Assembly: GCF_028610625.1 (NCBI RefSeq)
Contig: NZ_JAQQWU010000002.1
Span: 434,001-498,000, forward strand
DNA from: Guptibacillus spartinae
Lineage (GTDB): Bacteria > Bacillota > Bacilli > Bacillales > Guptibacillaceae
Length of the DNA stretch: 64,000 nt
Reading direction: 5' to 3'
Position numbers and translations under genes: made by a program. Of this stretch, positions 52,909 to 62,283 are shown in pieces. The stretch's first letter is position 1, and the number at the start of each line of letters is the position of its first letter. The notes under the pieces are model-generated. The model ran no database searches and had not been told where the DNA came from. It saw only the letters and a list, made by a program, of their open reading frames with translations.

Positions 52909-54105
52909 CTACAGCAACTCTCCAAAGGAATCGTCTTTTTCTTTAATAATAATTGTTTCAACCCCATTTACCGCTTCCTCGACAAGTTCCTCAACCGGTA
53001 GGTATTGTTCAAATTTATTAGCGTGCTCACGTTTAGGCTTTGTTTTCGGAGCTTCTGGTAAAAATACCGTACAACAATCTTCATATGGGCGAATGGAGAT
53101 GTCATACAAATCAATTGCTCTAGAAATCCTCATAATTTCAATTTTATCCATCGAAATAAGCGGCCTTAATACCGGGTAATTTGTTACCTCGTTAATTGTA
53201 TTCATACTTTGAATCGTTTGACTCGCAACCTGTCCAAGACTTTCTCCTGTTGCAATGGCCAATGCATTATTTTTCTCAGCAAGTTTTTCTGTAATGCGCA
53301 TCATCATTCTTCTCATAATCGTCATGCTATAGTTATCTGGCATTTCTTTTTGAATCGCTTTTTGTGTGTTAGTAAACGGCACAATATGAAGGCGAATGTC
53401 GCCTCCAAAGCGGGAAAGAACTTTAACAAGGTCCTCCACTTTTTGTCTTGATCGTTCGCTCGTAAAGGGTGGACTATGAAAATGGACAGCCTCCAATTTC
53501 ACACCTCGTTTCATCGTAAGATAGCCTGCAACAGGACTATCAATACCACCAGATAACATCAACATGACTTTATTCTCTTGCACAGTAGGCAATCCACCTG
53601 CACCTTCGGAATTGTTGCAGCTAAGATAAGCACCATCCTGCTTCACTTCCACTTTCAACTCCATATCAGGATGATGGACGTCCACTGTCAATTTCTCTGT
53701 GTGACTAAGGACAAAGCCACCTATATCGCGGTTCATGTCCTGGGAACGATGTGGAAACTGTTTAAATGGCCTTCTCACAGTAACCTTAAACGTCATACTC
53801 GCATCGCCCATTTGATCTTTTACTAACTGTAATGCTTTTTCTTTAATTAAGTTTAGATCGTGTTCTGTTTTAATAGCTACACTTAAAGAATGAATTCCAA
53901 AGATTGTTTTAAGTTTTTTTAGAATTGGTTCTGGATCTTCGCCATTAAGTTTTACAATCATCCGATCAAAAGATTGATGCACTTCAATTGATGGGTAATC
54001 AGATAATACTTGCTTCACTCTTTTTTTCAAAGATGTAATAAAGCCTTTTCTGTTTTTTCCTTTTAGAGAAATTTCACCGTAGCGAAGAATAATATGATCA
54101 TACAT
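52909..54105 (-). CDS. thiI: tRNA 4-thiouridine synthase ThiI
   Basis: 398 residues. NFLD and THUMP domains at 1-165 (LRYGEISLKGKNRKGF at the start), then the PP-loop ATPase with MLSGGIDSPVAGY (SGGIDS at 185-190). It transfers sulphur to U8 of tRNA and in some species to ThiS. As usual in Bacilli it lacks the C-terminal rhodanese domain, so a partner must supply the persulphide; the adjacent cysteine desulphurase NifZ does this in B. subtilis. Five bases separate the two genes. Confidence 0.96.
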   Translation of the reverse strand: MYDHIILRYGEISLKGKNRKGFITSLKKRVKQVLSDYPSIEVHQSFDRMIVKLNGEDPEPILKKLKTIFGIHSLSVAIKTEHDLNLIKEKALQLVKDQMGDASMTFKVTVRRPFKQFPHRSQDMNRDIGGFVLSHTEKLTVDVHHPDMELKVEVKQDGAYLSCNNSEGAGGLPTVQENKVMLMLSGGIDSPVAGYLTMKRGVKLEAVHFHSPPFTSERSRQKVEDLVKVLSRFGGDIRLHIVPFTNTQKAIQKEMPDNYSMTIMRRMMMRITEKLAEKNNALAIATGESLGQVASQTIQSMNTINEVTNYPVLRPLISMDKIEIMRISRAIDLYDISIRPYEDCCTVFLPEAPKTKPKREHANKFEQYLPVEELVEEAVNGVETIIIKEKDDSFGELL

Positions 54106-54110
54106 AGCTA

Positions 54111-55250
54111 TTACCTCATTACTTGTTTTAGTTTTGGTATTGCCCTTTGCAACTCTTTAAGAAACAGGTCGAGTTGATCTTTTGTTGTATCAAAAGAAAG
54201 ACTAATTCGAATCGCAGATTTTGCTCGTATTTCGGATAAGCCAACCGCTGTTAAAACATGGCTTGCTTCGGCAACTTTTGATGAACACGCCGAACGCGTC
54301 GAAACATAAATATCTTTTTCCTCAAGCGTATGAATGAGTACTTCTGGTTTAATACCGGGGATGGAAAAATTCACGATATGTGGTGTCCCAGAGAGAGTAC
54401 TATTCAACTCGACACCGTCTACTTTTAATAATTCATCTAACAATTCCCCTCTTAACGTTTCAAGCGTGTCTTTATGAACTTTTGCCTTATTTAAATACAA
54501 GCGAAGCGCTTTTGCCATTGCAACAATTCCCGGGCCATTTTCTGTACCTGAACGAATTTCATGTTCCTGTCCTCCACCTGAGAGGAGTGGAAATAAGACA
54601 ACTTTCTCTCTCTTAAGGAGTAAGCCATTGCCTTTTAACCCGTGAAATTTATGGGCTGAGTATGAAATGAAGTCGGCATTCACATCCTCAAAGTCAAGCG
54701 GTACTTTTCCTATGCCTTGAACATCATCAATGTGAAATAGCGCACGTGATTTCTTTTTTATAAGCTGTCCTATTTCTTTAATCGGTTGGATCGATCCAAG
54801 CTCGTTATTCACATGCATGATGGATACTAGAATTGTTTCAGAAGTAAGGGCAGCTGCTAACTCGTCTAAAGAAACCTTCCCCTCTTGATCAACTGATAGA
54901 TAAGTTACTTTAAAACCTAGGGATTCGAGCTGTCGAAATGCCTCTAAGGTAGATGCGTGCTCAATACTGCTAGTGATCAGATGTTTTCCCTGATTCAAAT
55001 ACTGTAATGCTGTCCCTTTTATCGCAAGGTTATTACTTTCAGTTCCACCTGATGTAAAGATGATTTCATTTATTTTAACGTTTAATAAATTTGCTATGCT
55101 TGACCTTGCTTGTCGAAGCAGCCTTTCTGCCTCTCCTCCTTTTCGATGTAGAGAAGAAGGATTTGCAAAAAACTGTTCAGAAGCTGTGCGAAAAGCAACG
55201 AGTGCTTCTTCGTAAGGTTTCGTCGTAGCACTATTATCCAAATAAATCAT
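54111..55250 (-). CDS. nifZ: Cysteine desulfurase NifZ (NifS/IscS type)
   Basis: 379-residue PLP enzyme that removes sulphur from cysteine. YLDNSATTKPYEE at the start, FTSGGTESNNLAIKG near 65-79, SIEHAST near 95, HIDDVQGIGK near 173, PLP lysine in SAHKFHGLKGNG (Lys201) and the catalytic Cys322 in STRSACSSK. It is paired with thiI for tRNA thiolation, with no Fe-S scaffold nearby, which fits the specialised B. subtilis NifZ rather than a general IscS. The ATG follows GAAGGTGTCATAAT. Confidence 0.94.
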   Translation of the reverse strand: MIYLDNSATTKPYEEALVAFRTASEQFFANPSSLHRKGGEAERLLRQARSSIANLLNVKINEIIFTSGGTESNNLAIKGTALQYLNQGKHLITSSIEHASTLEAFRQLESLGFKVTYLSVDQEGKVSLDELAAALTSETILVSIMHVNNELGSIQPIKEIGQLIKKKSRALFHIDDVQGIGKVPLDFEDVNADFISYSAHKFHGLKGNGLLLKREKVVLFPLLSGGGQEHEIRSGTENGPGIVAMAKALRLYLNKAKVHKDTLETLRGELLDELLKVDGVELNSTLSGTPHIVNFSIPGIKPEVLIHTLEEKDIYVSTRSACSSKVAEASHVLTAVGLSEIRAKSAIRISLSFDTTKDQLDLFLKELQRAIPKLKQVMR

Positions 55251-55454
55251 ATTATGACACCTTCAGTCATCTTTTATTTCCAACTAATAATCCTACCATA
55301 GGTTAAAGCAATTACCAAATCAATTATTCCAACTTAAGGATTGAGATTCTATTATTTTAGAGGTCTTCTTCCATGGGGGATATTACCAAATTACTATTAC
55401 CCCATGTATGAAACGGCGGAAAATAGTCAGAATAATTAATCATTAATAGAAACG

Positions 55455-55484
55455 TTATGATTCATCGCCCAATTGTGTTAATAT
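55455..55484 (+). promoter_or_regulatory. Putative extended -10 promoter of brnQ
   Basis: TTATGA (55455-55460), an 18-base spacer, then TAATAT (55479-55484) with an upstream TG at 55476-55477. It is about 48 bases ahead of the brnQ start. Confidence 0.5.
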
Positions 55485-55532
55485 GAAGTCCGAAAATTAG
55501 GACATGTTAAACAGTTGACTCAGGAGGCCATT

Positions 55533-56852
55533 ATGAAACAAAAATTATCGAATAAGGATATATTTACAATTGGATTAATGCTCTTTGCGCTTTTCTTAGG
55601 AGCCGGTAATATGATCTTCCCTCCAGCGCTTGGACACTCTGCAGGTGAAAACATCTGGACGGCCACAGCCGGTTTTCTTATTACAGGTGTTGGACTCCCT
55701 CTTCTTGGCGTAACCGCTATTGGACTAACAGGTGGAAGTTTGAGAGATATCGCTTCAAAAGTTCATCCACTTTTCGGACTTATATTTACGGCAATTCTCT
55801 ATCTGGCAATTGGCCCATTCTTTGGCATTCCACGAACAGGAACGGTTGCCTTTGAAATTGGCATTGTGCCATTTCTAAACGAATCAACAAATGTAAATGG
55901 ACTACCTTTGTTTCTCTATACACTTATCTTTTTTGGATTAACATTCGGGTTATCACTAAATCCAACACGATTAGTGGACCGCGTTGGAAAAATACTTACT
56001 CCACTGTTGATTTTAGTGCTTGGCAGCTTAATCATCGGAGCATTTATTAACCCTCCTGGGCCATTATCAACGCCTTCTGCTAATTATGAAAGTGGCGTTT
56101 TCTTTAAAGGTTTTATTGAAGGTTATCTTACGATGGATGCAATTGCAGCTCTTGTATTCGGGATTGTCGTCATACAGGCAGTTAACAATAAAGGAATCAC
56201 TGATCGTAGAACCGTTTCAATTGCTGTTCTTAAAGCTGGCATTCTTGCAGCGACTGGATTAACAGCGATTTATCTTTCACTTGCATACATCGGTGCCACA
56301 AGCACGTCTCTTGTCGGGTCTGCGAATAATGGAGGAGAGATTCTATCCAGTATTGCAAGCTATCTATTCGGTACATTTGGCGCTCTTTTACTTGGCGCAG
56401 CAATCACCTTCGCCTGTTTAACAACATCCGTTGGTCTCGTAACAGCGTGCGGAGAATATTTTTCTAAAACCTATTCCAAACTTTCTTATAAAACTGTCAT
56501 TTTAATTGTGACGCTATTTAGTACATTGGTCGCTAATCTTGGTCTCACACAGCTAATTACGTTTACTTTGCCTGTTCTGATCGCCATTTATCCGATCGCC
56601 ATTGTCTTAATTTTCCTCACCTTTATTAATAATGTCATTCCTATTCACAACTATGTGTATAGGGGAGCAATTATCTTAACGATCTTCATCAGTGTCCCAA
56701 ATGCTTTAGAAGGAGCTGGGATCGTTCTACCCGGTATGAGAATGATGGCATCCTTACCTCTTTATAATGAGGGTGTTGGTTGGATTATTCCAGCCCTTAT
56801 AGGTGCTGGAATTGGACTTCTACTCTCTAAAACAAGTAACAAAAAATCGTAA
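55533..56852 (+). CDS. brnQ: Branched-chain amino acid permease BrnQ/BraB
   Basis: 439 residues with about 12 transmembrane helices. LFALFLGAGNMIFPPALGHSAGE near 17-39 (GAGNMIFPPALGHSAG) is the LIVCS family signature, followed by GVGLPLLGVTAIGLTGG and an extended carrier body. It imports leucine, isoleucine and valine with Na+ or H+. I chose the ATG at 55533 because AGGAGG lies 5 bases upstream; the track-length TTG start would place that site inside the gene. B. subtilis has braB at the same place between nifZ and ezrA. A terminator follows directly. Confidence 0.92.
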   Translation: MKQKLSNKDIFTIGLMLFALFLGAGNMIFPPALGHSAGENIWTATAGFLITGVGLPLLGVTAIGLTGGSLRDIASKVHPLFGLIFTAILYLAIGPFFGIPRTGTVAFEIGIVPFLNESTNVNGLPLFLYTLIFFGLTFGLSLNPTRLVDRVGKILTPLLILVLGSLIIGAFINPPGPLSTPSANYESGVFFKGFIEGYLTMDAIAALVFGIVVIQAVNNKGITDRRTVSIAVLKAGILAATGLTAIYLSLAYIGATSTSLVGSANNGGEILSSIASYLFGTFGALLLGAAITFACLTTSVGLVTACGEYFSKTYSKLSYKTVILIVTLFSTLVANLGLTQLITFTLPVLIAIYPIAIVLIFLTFINNVIPIHNYVYRGAIILTIFISVPNALEGAGIVLPGMRMMASLPLYNEGVGWIIPALIGAGIGLLLSKTSNKKS

Positions 56853-56855
56853 TCC

Positions 56856-56886
56856 AAAAACGCAGGAGACTTTGCCTGCGTTTTTT
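56856..56886 (+). terminator. Intrinsic terminator of brnQ
   Basis: AAAAACGCAGG (56856-56866) pairs with CCTGCGTTTTT (56875-56885), 8-base loop, then more T. Placed right after the stop. Confidence 0.87.
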
Positions 56887-56910
56887 CGTCGTCCTTTTTT
56901 GTATGAAGCT

Positions 56911-56938
56911 AAAAAAAGCCCTCCTCGAAAGGAGAGCT
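56911..56938 (-). terminator. Intrinsic terminator of ezrA
   Basis: On the minus strand AGCTCTCCT pairs with AGGAGGGCT (one mismatch), loop TTCG, followed by seven T; overlaps the ezrA stop codon. Confidence 0.83.
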
Positions 56939-58634
56939 ACGATTTCACAGGTTCTCTAACATCTTCTTTGAGCGATTGAAGTACCTGTGGGTCTACTTTT
57001 TCAATGGCTGCTTCCGCAGTGGATAGCGCATCATCATATTCATATTTCCTAAAGTGATCTTCTGCTTTTTGGAGCAGTTCATCTACACTTCGATATTTAC
57101 CACGGTAACGATTTCCAAACTGGATTAATCGTTCCGTTAAAACAGCGTCTTCCACAAGCTTCTTCGTAATTTCTGTGCTATGTTCAACTGCACGTTCTGC
57201 GTCACCTAACACTTCATTAATTTGATAAATATCAAGCGGGACATCTGAAAGACGTTCGCTTAATTCAATAATAATATCCTCTGCTAATTCATAACCATCG
57301 AGATAGGAGGCAGGAATGCCTGGTAAGTTACTTAATTTCATCATCCTTCTCGATTCAATTAACTGCCGTTTCAAGTCTTTAATCGTCTCAAGTGCTTTCA
57401 ACTCATCTCGCCTAAGCATATGCAAGTTTTCTTTCTGAATTTGCATTTCGTGATCAATCGTAGCAAGATCTTGTTTTAGAGAGAGGACGGTTTCAGCTAG
57501 TGTCGTGTATGCCTGCTGATTGCCTTCTACCGCTTCTTGAACAGCATTAAATCGGATATGCATATCTGAGATTTTCATTTCAATATCTTTTACCATATTT
57601 AATTCTTGTTCTTCTAACCGATAGCTTAGTTGCACCACATTCGTTTCTTCTTGTAAATCCTGAAGATGTGAATTTGTTTTGAACAACTCATGCTCTAATT
57701 CTTCTACCTTCTCTGTAACAAGATGCCTTGCATCAACCTCAGATTCTAATTGGTCATAAAGACCTTCAATGCTCCTTCGTACGGCATCGATTTCTGATTT
57801 CATATTTTCGACTTCAGTTTTTTCAATCGAAGATTCCCATCTAATTAGATCTGACTCTACCTGATCGATATGATCCTGAATTTCTAAGTGATCAAGAACA
57901 TACCCTTCAGACGCCATTGCAGAAGTTCCATCTTCAAGTTCTTTTAATTGAGAAGGTATTTGTGTATGAACAAGAGCAATTAACTCTGGCGTTATAGCGA
58001 TTTTATCCTGAACTGCCGTTAATCGCTCTTGAATATCGATTAACACGCTTCTAGCCTCAAGATAGTTTCCTTCTCCTGTTAATTGTTCATAATGCTTAAG
58101 GTTCTGTTTCAGCTCTTCAAGCTCTGTTTCAAGTGTTGGAAAAGCTTTTCCAAGGGAACGATTCTGCGACAGAAGACGCTGTTTTGCTTCTCTGAATAAT
58201 TCTTGAACCGAGATAATATCCGTACGGTTTTGTTCTTCGCTTGAAACTAACTCATTAATATCTTCTAACATCAGTTCAATTCGCTTCTCAATTTGCTCTA
58301 ACCGTTCTTGGGTTTCAACGAGTGTCGTTTTCGCTTTGCGAAAACGATATTTCTCAGCAGCTTCTTCTGTATCCATGAGCTGTTCTTCTAGATTTGGAAG
58401 TTTAACTGCAACAATTTCGTCCCACTCTTCCCGCCACTTTTCAAATTTCTCTTCCGTTTGACCTGACATCGTTAATCCCTTCACTTTTGAGATCTCATCA
58501 GTTACAGGTCTATTCAAAATATCAATCTTCCATTCTTCTAGACGATCGATTTCATTGTATATTTTTCTTCTCGCAAAAGTGCCATATAATATGACGGCAA
58601 CCAGTAAAATAATCGCAATGACAATATACTCCAA
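56937..58634 (-). CDS. ezrA: Septation ring formation regulator EzrA
   Basis: 565 residues: one N-terminal membrane helix (about 2-20), then spectrin-like repeats of long coiled coils to the C-terminus. RRKIYNEIDRLEEWKIDILN near 23-42 and KGLTMSGQTEEKFEKWREEWDEI (GQTEEKFEKWREEWDEI) are the conserved membrane-proximal block. EzrA limits FtsZ ring formation to mid-cell. I placed the start at TTG 58634: AAGGGGTG lies 6 bases upstream and the N-terminus then reads MEYIVIAIILL, like B. subtilis EzrA; the longer GTG start is less likely. Confidence 0.94.
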   Translation of the reverse strand: MEYIVIAIILLVAVILYGTFARRKIYNEIDRLEEWKIDILNRPVTDEISKVKGLTMSGQTEEKFEKWREEWDEIVAVKLPNLEEQLMDTEEAAEKYRFRKAKTTLVETQERLEQIEKRIELMLEDINELVSSEEQNRTDIISVQELFREAKQRLLSQNRSLGKAFPTLETELEELKQNLKHYEQLTGEGNYLEARSVLIDIQERLTAVQDKIAITPELIALVHTQIPSQLKELEDGTSAMASEGYVLDHLEIQDHIDQVESDLIRWESSIEKTEVENMKSEIDAVRRSIEGLYDQLESEVDARHLVTEKVEELEHELFKTNSHLQDLQEETNVVQLSYRLEEQELNMVKDIEMKISDMHIRFNAVQEAVEGNQQAYTTLAETVLSLKQDLATIDHEMQIQKENLHMLRRDELKALETIKDLKRQLIESRRMMKLSNLPGIPASYLDGYELAEDIIIELSERLSDVPLDIYQINEVLGDAERAVEHSTEITKKLVEDAVLTERLIQFGNRYRGKYRSVDELLQKAEDHFRKYEYDDALSTAEAAIEKVDPQVLQSLKEDVREPVKS

Positions 58635-58857
58635 CGGAAGCACCCCTTCTTCCACATCATCAAATTATGTATGCATGCTCATTAAGCAGTCTAAATCATC
58701 AGATATAGATCGTTTGTAAACAACTATGTAGGAAATTCATTAATGTTTTTATGATACCATGTAATTACCTCTTTGACTAAATAAATTCAATATTCGACAG
58801 CTAAAATCCTTGATTCTATTATAAACTTTTTCATTTTTTGAAAGAAGGTGCTTTAGA

Positions 58858-59691
58858 ATGAATATTTTATACGATGGACACATCCACTCTCCTTTTTGTC
58901 CACACGGGTCCAATGATCAATTTGATGAGTACGTAGAAGCAGCACTCCAAGCAGGTTATAAAGGAATGACCTTTACAGAACACGCGCCTCTGCCAAAAAG
59001 CTTCATTGACCCAGTTCCAAATAAGGACAGCGGGATGAAGTGGGAAGATGTCCACTGCTATTTAAATTCCATTCAACAACTGAAGGAAAAATATAGGGGG
59101 TCCATTGAAATTAATAGTGGACTAGAAGTCGATTATGTTGAAGGATTTGAGGAAGAAACAAAACAATTACTCGATTCAATTGGTCCATATTTAGATGATG
59201 CTATTCTTTCTGTCCACTTTATAAAACAAGGCGATAATTATACCTGTCTTGATTATAGTGCTGAGGCTTTTTATGACTTGGTTCACTCGTTAGGATCGGT
59301 TGAGAGAGTTCATAAGAAATATTATGAAACTGTATTAAAGTCCGTTCACTCAAATTTAGGAGCTTTTAAACCAACACGAATGGGACATATCACCCTCGTA
59401 AATAAATTCCAAAAAAAATACCCATTTCATAATAAATTTAATACAGAAATCATAAGCATTCTTGATGCAATTAAGGAGAGGGATTATGCCCTGGACTACA
59501 ATGGTGCTGGAACAGTAAAGCCGCTTTGCGGTGAACCTTATCCAAGCGATCAAGTCGTTCAAGAAGCGGTAAAACGAGAAATCCCTCTCGTCTATGGCTC
59601 CGACGCCCATAGTGCAAAAGGGATTGGTCAAGGAGCAGATAGATTGATTACGCAACAGCTTCAAATGCCGAATAAATTTAACCGTTCATAA
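58858..59691 (+). CDS. hisJ: Histidinol-phosphatase HisJ (PHP family)
   Basis: 277 residues; removes phosphate from L-histidinol phosphate. DGHIHSPFCPHGS near 7-19 gives the HxH metal motif of PHP phosphatases, TFTEHAPLP near 38-46 the next His, ILSVHFI near 117 and the final GSDAHSAKGIGQ near 250-261 the remaining ligands. It is monofunctional and lies outside any his operon, as B. subtilis HisJ does beside ezrA. The ATG follows AAGAAGGTGCTTTAGA. Its 3' end overlaps the opposing refZ end by 14 bases. Confidence 0.93.
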   Translation: MNILYDGHIHSPFCPHGSNDQFDEYVEAALQAGYKGMTFTEHAPLPKSFIDPVPNKDSGMKWEDVHCYLNSIQQLKEKYRGSIEINSGLEVDYVEGFEEETKQLLDSIGPYLDDAILSVHFIKQGDNYTCLDYSAEAFYDLVHSLGSVERVHKKYYETVLKSVHSNLGAFKPTRMGHITLVNKFQKKYPFHNKFNTEIISILDAIKERDYALDYNGAGTVKPLCGEPYPSDQVVQEAVKREIPLVYGSDAHSAKGIGQGADRLITQQLQMPNKFNRS

Positions 59692-60331
59692 CAAGCGGGC
59701 GCTCCTCCCACTTCTTGTCCTTACAAACAGTTAATTGAATCCATTCATTTAACTGTTTGTTATATTTCTCAATAAAATAACGTTCATTTGGTTGAATATG
59801 ATGCACTTCAAGAATATATTGAGGGTGTAAAAAAGGCATCGAAAGCATCCCTTTCATTTGCATCACAAGATAATCAATTGGTTGAGGACGAAATTCCTTT
59901 CTTGCAAAACCCACTTCAAAAATCCTCGTGAAATAATACTTTTCTTTCGAAAGATACGTGGTCATAATTTCACGAATAAGAACGGAATCAAACGTAATTT
60001 CACGGTGGACAAATCGAGCTAACTGTCTATTCAAGTATTGATATTCCATCACGCGATGAATTGCTTCAATTAAACATGACTTCGCTGAACGCGTTTCTAG
60101 CTGTTGATAAGCCGTTTCGATCTCACTGACGTACCCTTCTAGAAAAGAAGTCATCAAAAACTCTGCCAATCCCTTTTTTCCATTAAAATAATAAGAGATC
60201 AACGCCACGTTTACATCAGCTTTACTCGCAATATCACGAACTGAAGTACCATGAAATCCTTTCGTATTAAAGAGTTGAATGGCGGCCTGGATGACACTTC
60301 GCTTCGATACTGTATCTCGCTCCTGTTTCAC
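59678..60331 (-). CDS. refZ: TetR-family DNA-binding protein RefZ (chromosome capture)
   Basis: 217 residues. N-terminal TetR helix-turn-helix: VIQAAIQLFNTKGFHGTSVRDIASKADVNVALISYYF (VIQAAIQLFNTKGFHGTSV then RDIASKADVNVALISYYF). The ligand domain has WFLVKQERD-like start region removed by choosing GTG at 60331, which lies 8 bases from GGAGGT. RefZ binds RBM motifs near the origin and helps place the septum and capture DNA in the forespore. Position next to hisJ and ytsP matches B. subtilis refZ (yttP). Confidence 0.88.
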   Translation of the reverse strand: MKQERDTVSKRSVIQAAIQLFNTKGFHGTSVRDIASKADVNVALISYYFNGKKGLAEFLMTSFLEGYVSEIETAYQQLETRSAKSCLIEAIHRVMEYQYLNRQLARFVHREITFDSVLIREIMTTYLSKEKYYFTRIFEVGFARKEFRPQPIDYLVMQMKGMLSMPFLHPQYILEVHHIQPNERYFIEKYNKQLNEWIQLTVCKDKKWEERPLVMNG

Positions 60332-60482
60332 TAGGAACCACCTCCAAAGAGTTCGATCATAACTAACTGATTCGTTCATTTCCCGTCTATTCCTTTAATT
60401 ATCGTGCGACAAAATATGTGTGTTAATCAACAAGATTTGATATGATATTCATAATTTCGAGTTAAGGAAGAGGTGTTTTGAG

Positions 60483-60968
60483 ATGTTTGAAGTCGAATCC
60501 TATTCTGGAAAAAGAGAAAAAGACTATCAAATGGTAATTAAACAATTAAGAGCATTGCTTGATGGTGAAACAAATCAGCTTGCCAATCTTGCCAATGCTT
60601 CTGCATTATTAAATCAGTTTTTATCAGACGTGAACTGGGTTGGTTTTTATTTATACGAAAAAGAAACCGATCAACTTGTTTTAGGTCCGTTCCAGGGACT
60701 ACCTGCTTGCGTTAGAATTCAGAATGGAAAAGGCGTATGCGGTACCGCCTCGAAAGAAGGCAAAACCATGAGAGTTGAAAATGTTCATGAGTTCCCTGGA
60801 CACATCGCTTGTGATGCTGCATCACTATCCGAAATAGTTGTACCTATGTTTTCTAATGGTACCTTACTTGGAGTTCTTGACATTGATAGCCCTAAAGTGG
60901 GGAGATTTGATGACGTGGATCAAGAGTACTTAGAAAAATTCACTGTAGCATTGCAAGATTTCCTCTAA
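60483..60968 (+). CDS. Free methionine-R-sulfoxide reductase (GAF domain), YtsP
   Basis: 161-residue single GAF domain. Cys76 (LPACVRI), Cys86 (GKGVCGTAS) and Cys110 (HIACDAAS) have the 10- and 24-residue spacing of the three catalytic cysteines in the fRMsr enzyme of E. coli; NWVGFYLYEKETDQLVLGPFQG and SEIVVPMF flank them. It should reduce free methionine-R-sulfoxide. It lies between refZ and a methionine gamma-lyase gene (opposite strand), so methionine turnover genes are neighbours. The ATG follows AAGGAAGAGGTGTTTTGAG. Confidence 0.93.
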   Translation: MFEVESYSGKREKDYQMVIKQLRALLDGETNQLANLANASALLNQFLSDVNWVGFYLYEKETDQLVLGPFQGLPACVRIQNGKGVCGTASKEGKTMRVENVHEFPGHIACDAASLSEIVVPMFSNGTLLGVLDIDSPKVGRFDDVDQEYLEKFTVALQDFL

Positions 60969-61011
60969 ATAAAGAAATATATTTTCATTCACAGAACTTC
61001 CGAAATAAAAT

Positions 61012-61045
61012 ACGTCCGTTGAGAAGTTTATTCCAACGGACGTTT
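61012..61045. terminator. Bidirectional terminator, ytsP / methionine lyase
   Basis: ACGTCCGTTG and CAACGGACGT form a 10-bp stem with flanking A- and T-rich ends on both strands, between the convergent genes. Confidence 0.83.
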
Positions 61046-61048
61046 ATT

Positions 61049-62233
61049 TTATTTTTCAAGAGCTTGTTCGATATCCTCCCATATGTCTTCCCAGGCTTCA
61101 AGCCCAATCGAAAGACGAATGAGCGATTCACTAATCCCCATTCTTTTTCTCTCTTCTATAGGAACAACTGCGTGTGTCATTGTAGCAGGATGCTGAATTA
61201 ACGTCTCTGCATCACCAAGACTAACCGCAATTTTAATCATCTCTAAGTGATTCATAAAATGTTGCGCTTCTTGTTTACCACCCTTTATTTCAAAGCTTAT
61301 TAACCCACCTGGGCTTTTCATCTGCTTTTGCGCAATCGAAAAAGAGGGTGATGCTTCTTGTCCTGGATACATCACGTTCGTTACTGCCGGATGATTAATC
61401 AACTTTTCAACTACCCGTCTAGCATTCGCACAGTGCCGATCCATTCGGATAGGGAGAGTCTTTAACCCTCGAAGAAGCAACCACGCGTCAAAAGGAGATA
61501 GAATGCCTCCAATATCTTTTTGCGTACTCTTTGCAATAGAAGTAATTGTTTCCTGATCGCTCACGACAAGTCCCGCTACCACATCTCCATGCCCTCCAAT
61601 ATATTTGGTAGCACTGTGTAATACGATATCACATCCAAACTCCATTGGACGTTGTAAATAAGGGGTTGAAAATGTGTTATCGACAACTACCGTAATTCCT
61701 TTCTCCTTTGCAACCGAAGAAATCATTTCTAGGTCAATTAATTTTAATGTCGGATTAATGGGTGTTTCGATATAGATCACTGTTGTATTCGGACGAATCG
61801 CCTGACGAATTTGTTCCATTGAATCGAGCGGAAGCAAGTCATGCTCAATCCCAAACTTATTTTCTATCATTTTGAGCAAGCCGAAAGTACAGCCATACAC
61901 ACCTTCAGAGCAAAGAATATGGTCACCTGACTTCACAAGATGCATAAGAACCGCGGATACAGCTGCCATGCCTGAACCAAAAGCTAATCCTGCCTCCGCA
62001 TTTTCAAGAGAAGCCATTCTCTCTTCTAACATGCGAACAGTAGGATTACCTAATCTAGAATAAATGTATCCAGGCTCCTCACCAGCAAACCTTTTTTCAC
62101 CGGCTTCAGCTGTTTCAAATGTAAAAGTGGATGTTTGGTAGATTGGTGATGCCAAACTATTATGATGTGATTTTGATTCGTATCCATCATGTATTGTTTT
62201 CGTTTCAAAGCGATGCTTTCCTTTCAAAGTCAT
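61049..62233 (-). CDS. Methionine gamma-lyase (trans-sulfuration PLP enzyme)
   Basis: 394 residues of the Cys/Met metabolism PLP family. SPIYQTSTFTF near 29-39, YSRLGNPTVRMLE near 58-70, GSGMAAVSA near 86, and the PLP lysine in LHSATKYIGGHGD near 207-219. Cys115 in GVYGCTFGLL equals the Cys that marks methionine gamma-lyases. It would cleave methionine to methanethiol, 2-oxobutyrate and ammonia. The exact start is unsure (ATG 62233 is close to GGGGG; an in-frame TTG two codons on is better spaced). A perfect cre box lies about 50 bases upstream. Confidence 0.88.
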   Translation of the reverse strand: MTLKGKHRFETKTIHDGYESKSHHNSLASPIYQTSTFTFETAEAGEKRFAGEEPGYIYSRLGNPTVRMLEERMASLENAEAGLAFGSGMAAVSAVLMHLVKSGDHILCSEGVYGCTFGLLKMIENKFGIEHDLLPLDSMEQIRQAIRPNTTVIYIETPINPTLKLIDLEMISSVAKEKGITVVVDNTFSTPYLQRPMEFGCDIVLHSATKYIGGHGDVVAGLVVSDQETITSIAKSTQKDIGGILSPFDAWLLLRGLKTLPIRMDRHCANARRVVEKLINHPAVTNVMYPGQEASPSFSIAQKQMKSPGGLISFEIKGGKQEAQHFMNHLEMIKIAVSLGDAETLIQHPATMTHAVVPIEERKRMGISESLIRLSIGLEAWEDIWEDIEQALEK

Positions 62234-62269
62234 AACCCCCTGTTATAAAATCGCACGTCACACTATTAT

Positions 62270-62283
62270 TGTAAGCGTTTTCA
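62270..62283. promoter_or_regulatory. cre box of the methionine lyase gene
   Basis: TGTAAGCGTTTTCA fits TGWAARCGNTWNCW at all positions. It is 37 bases upstream of the methionine gamma-lyase start, within the promoter region, so CcpA repression is likely. Confidence 0.65.

Noticed and set aside
55292-55302. Short CCTA-TAGG dyad in the nifZ upstream region
   Set aside because: Only 4-bp arms; expected by chance, no known regulator matches.
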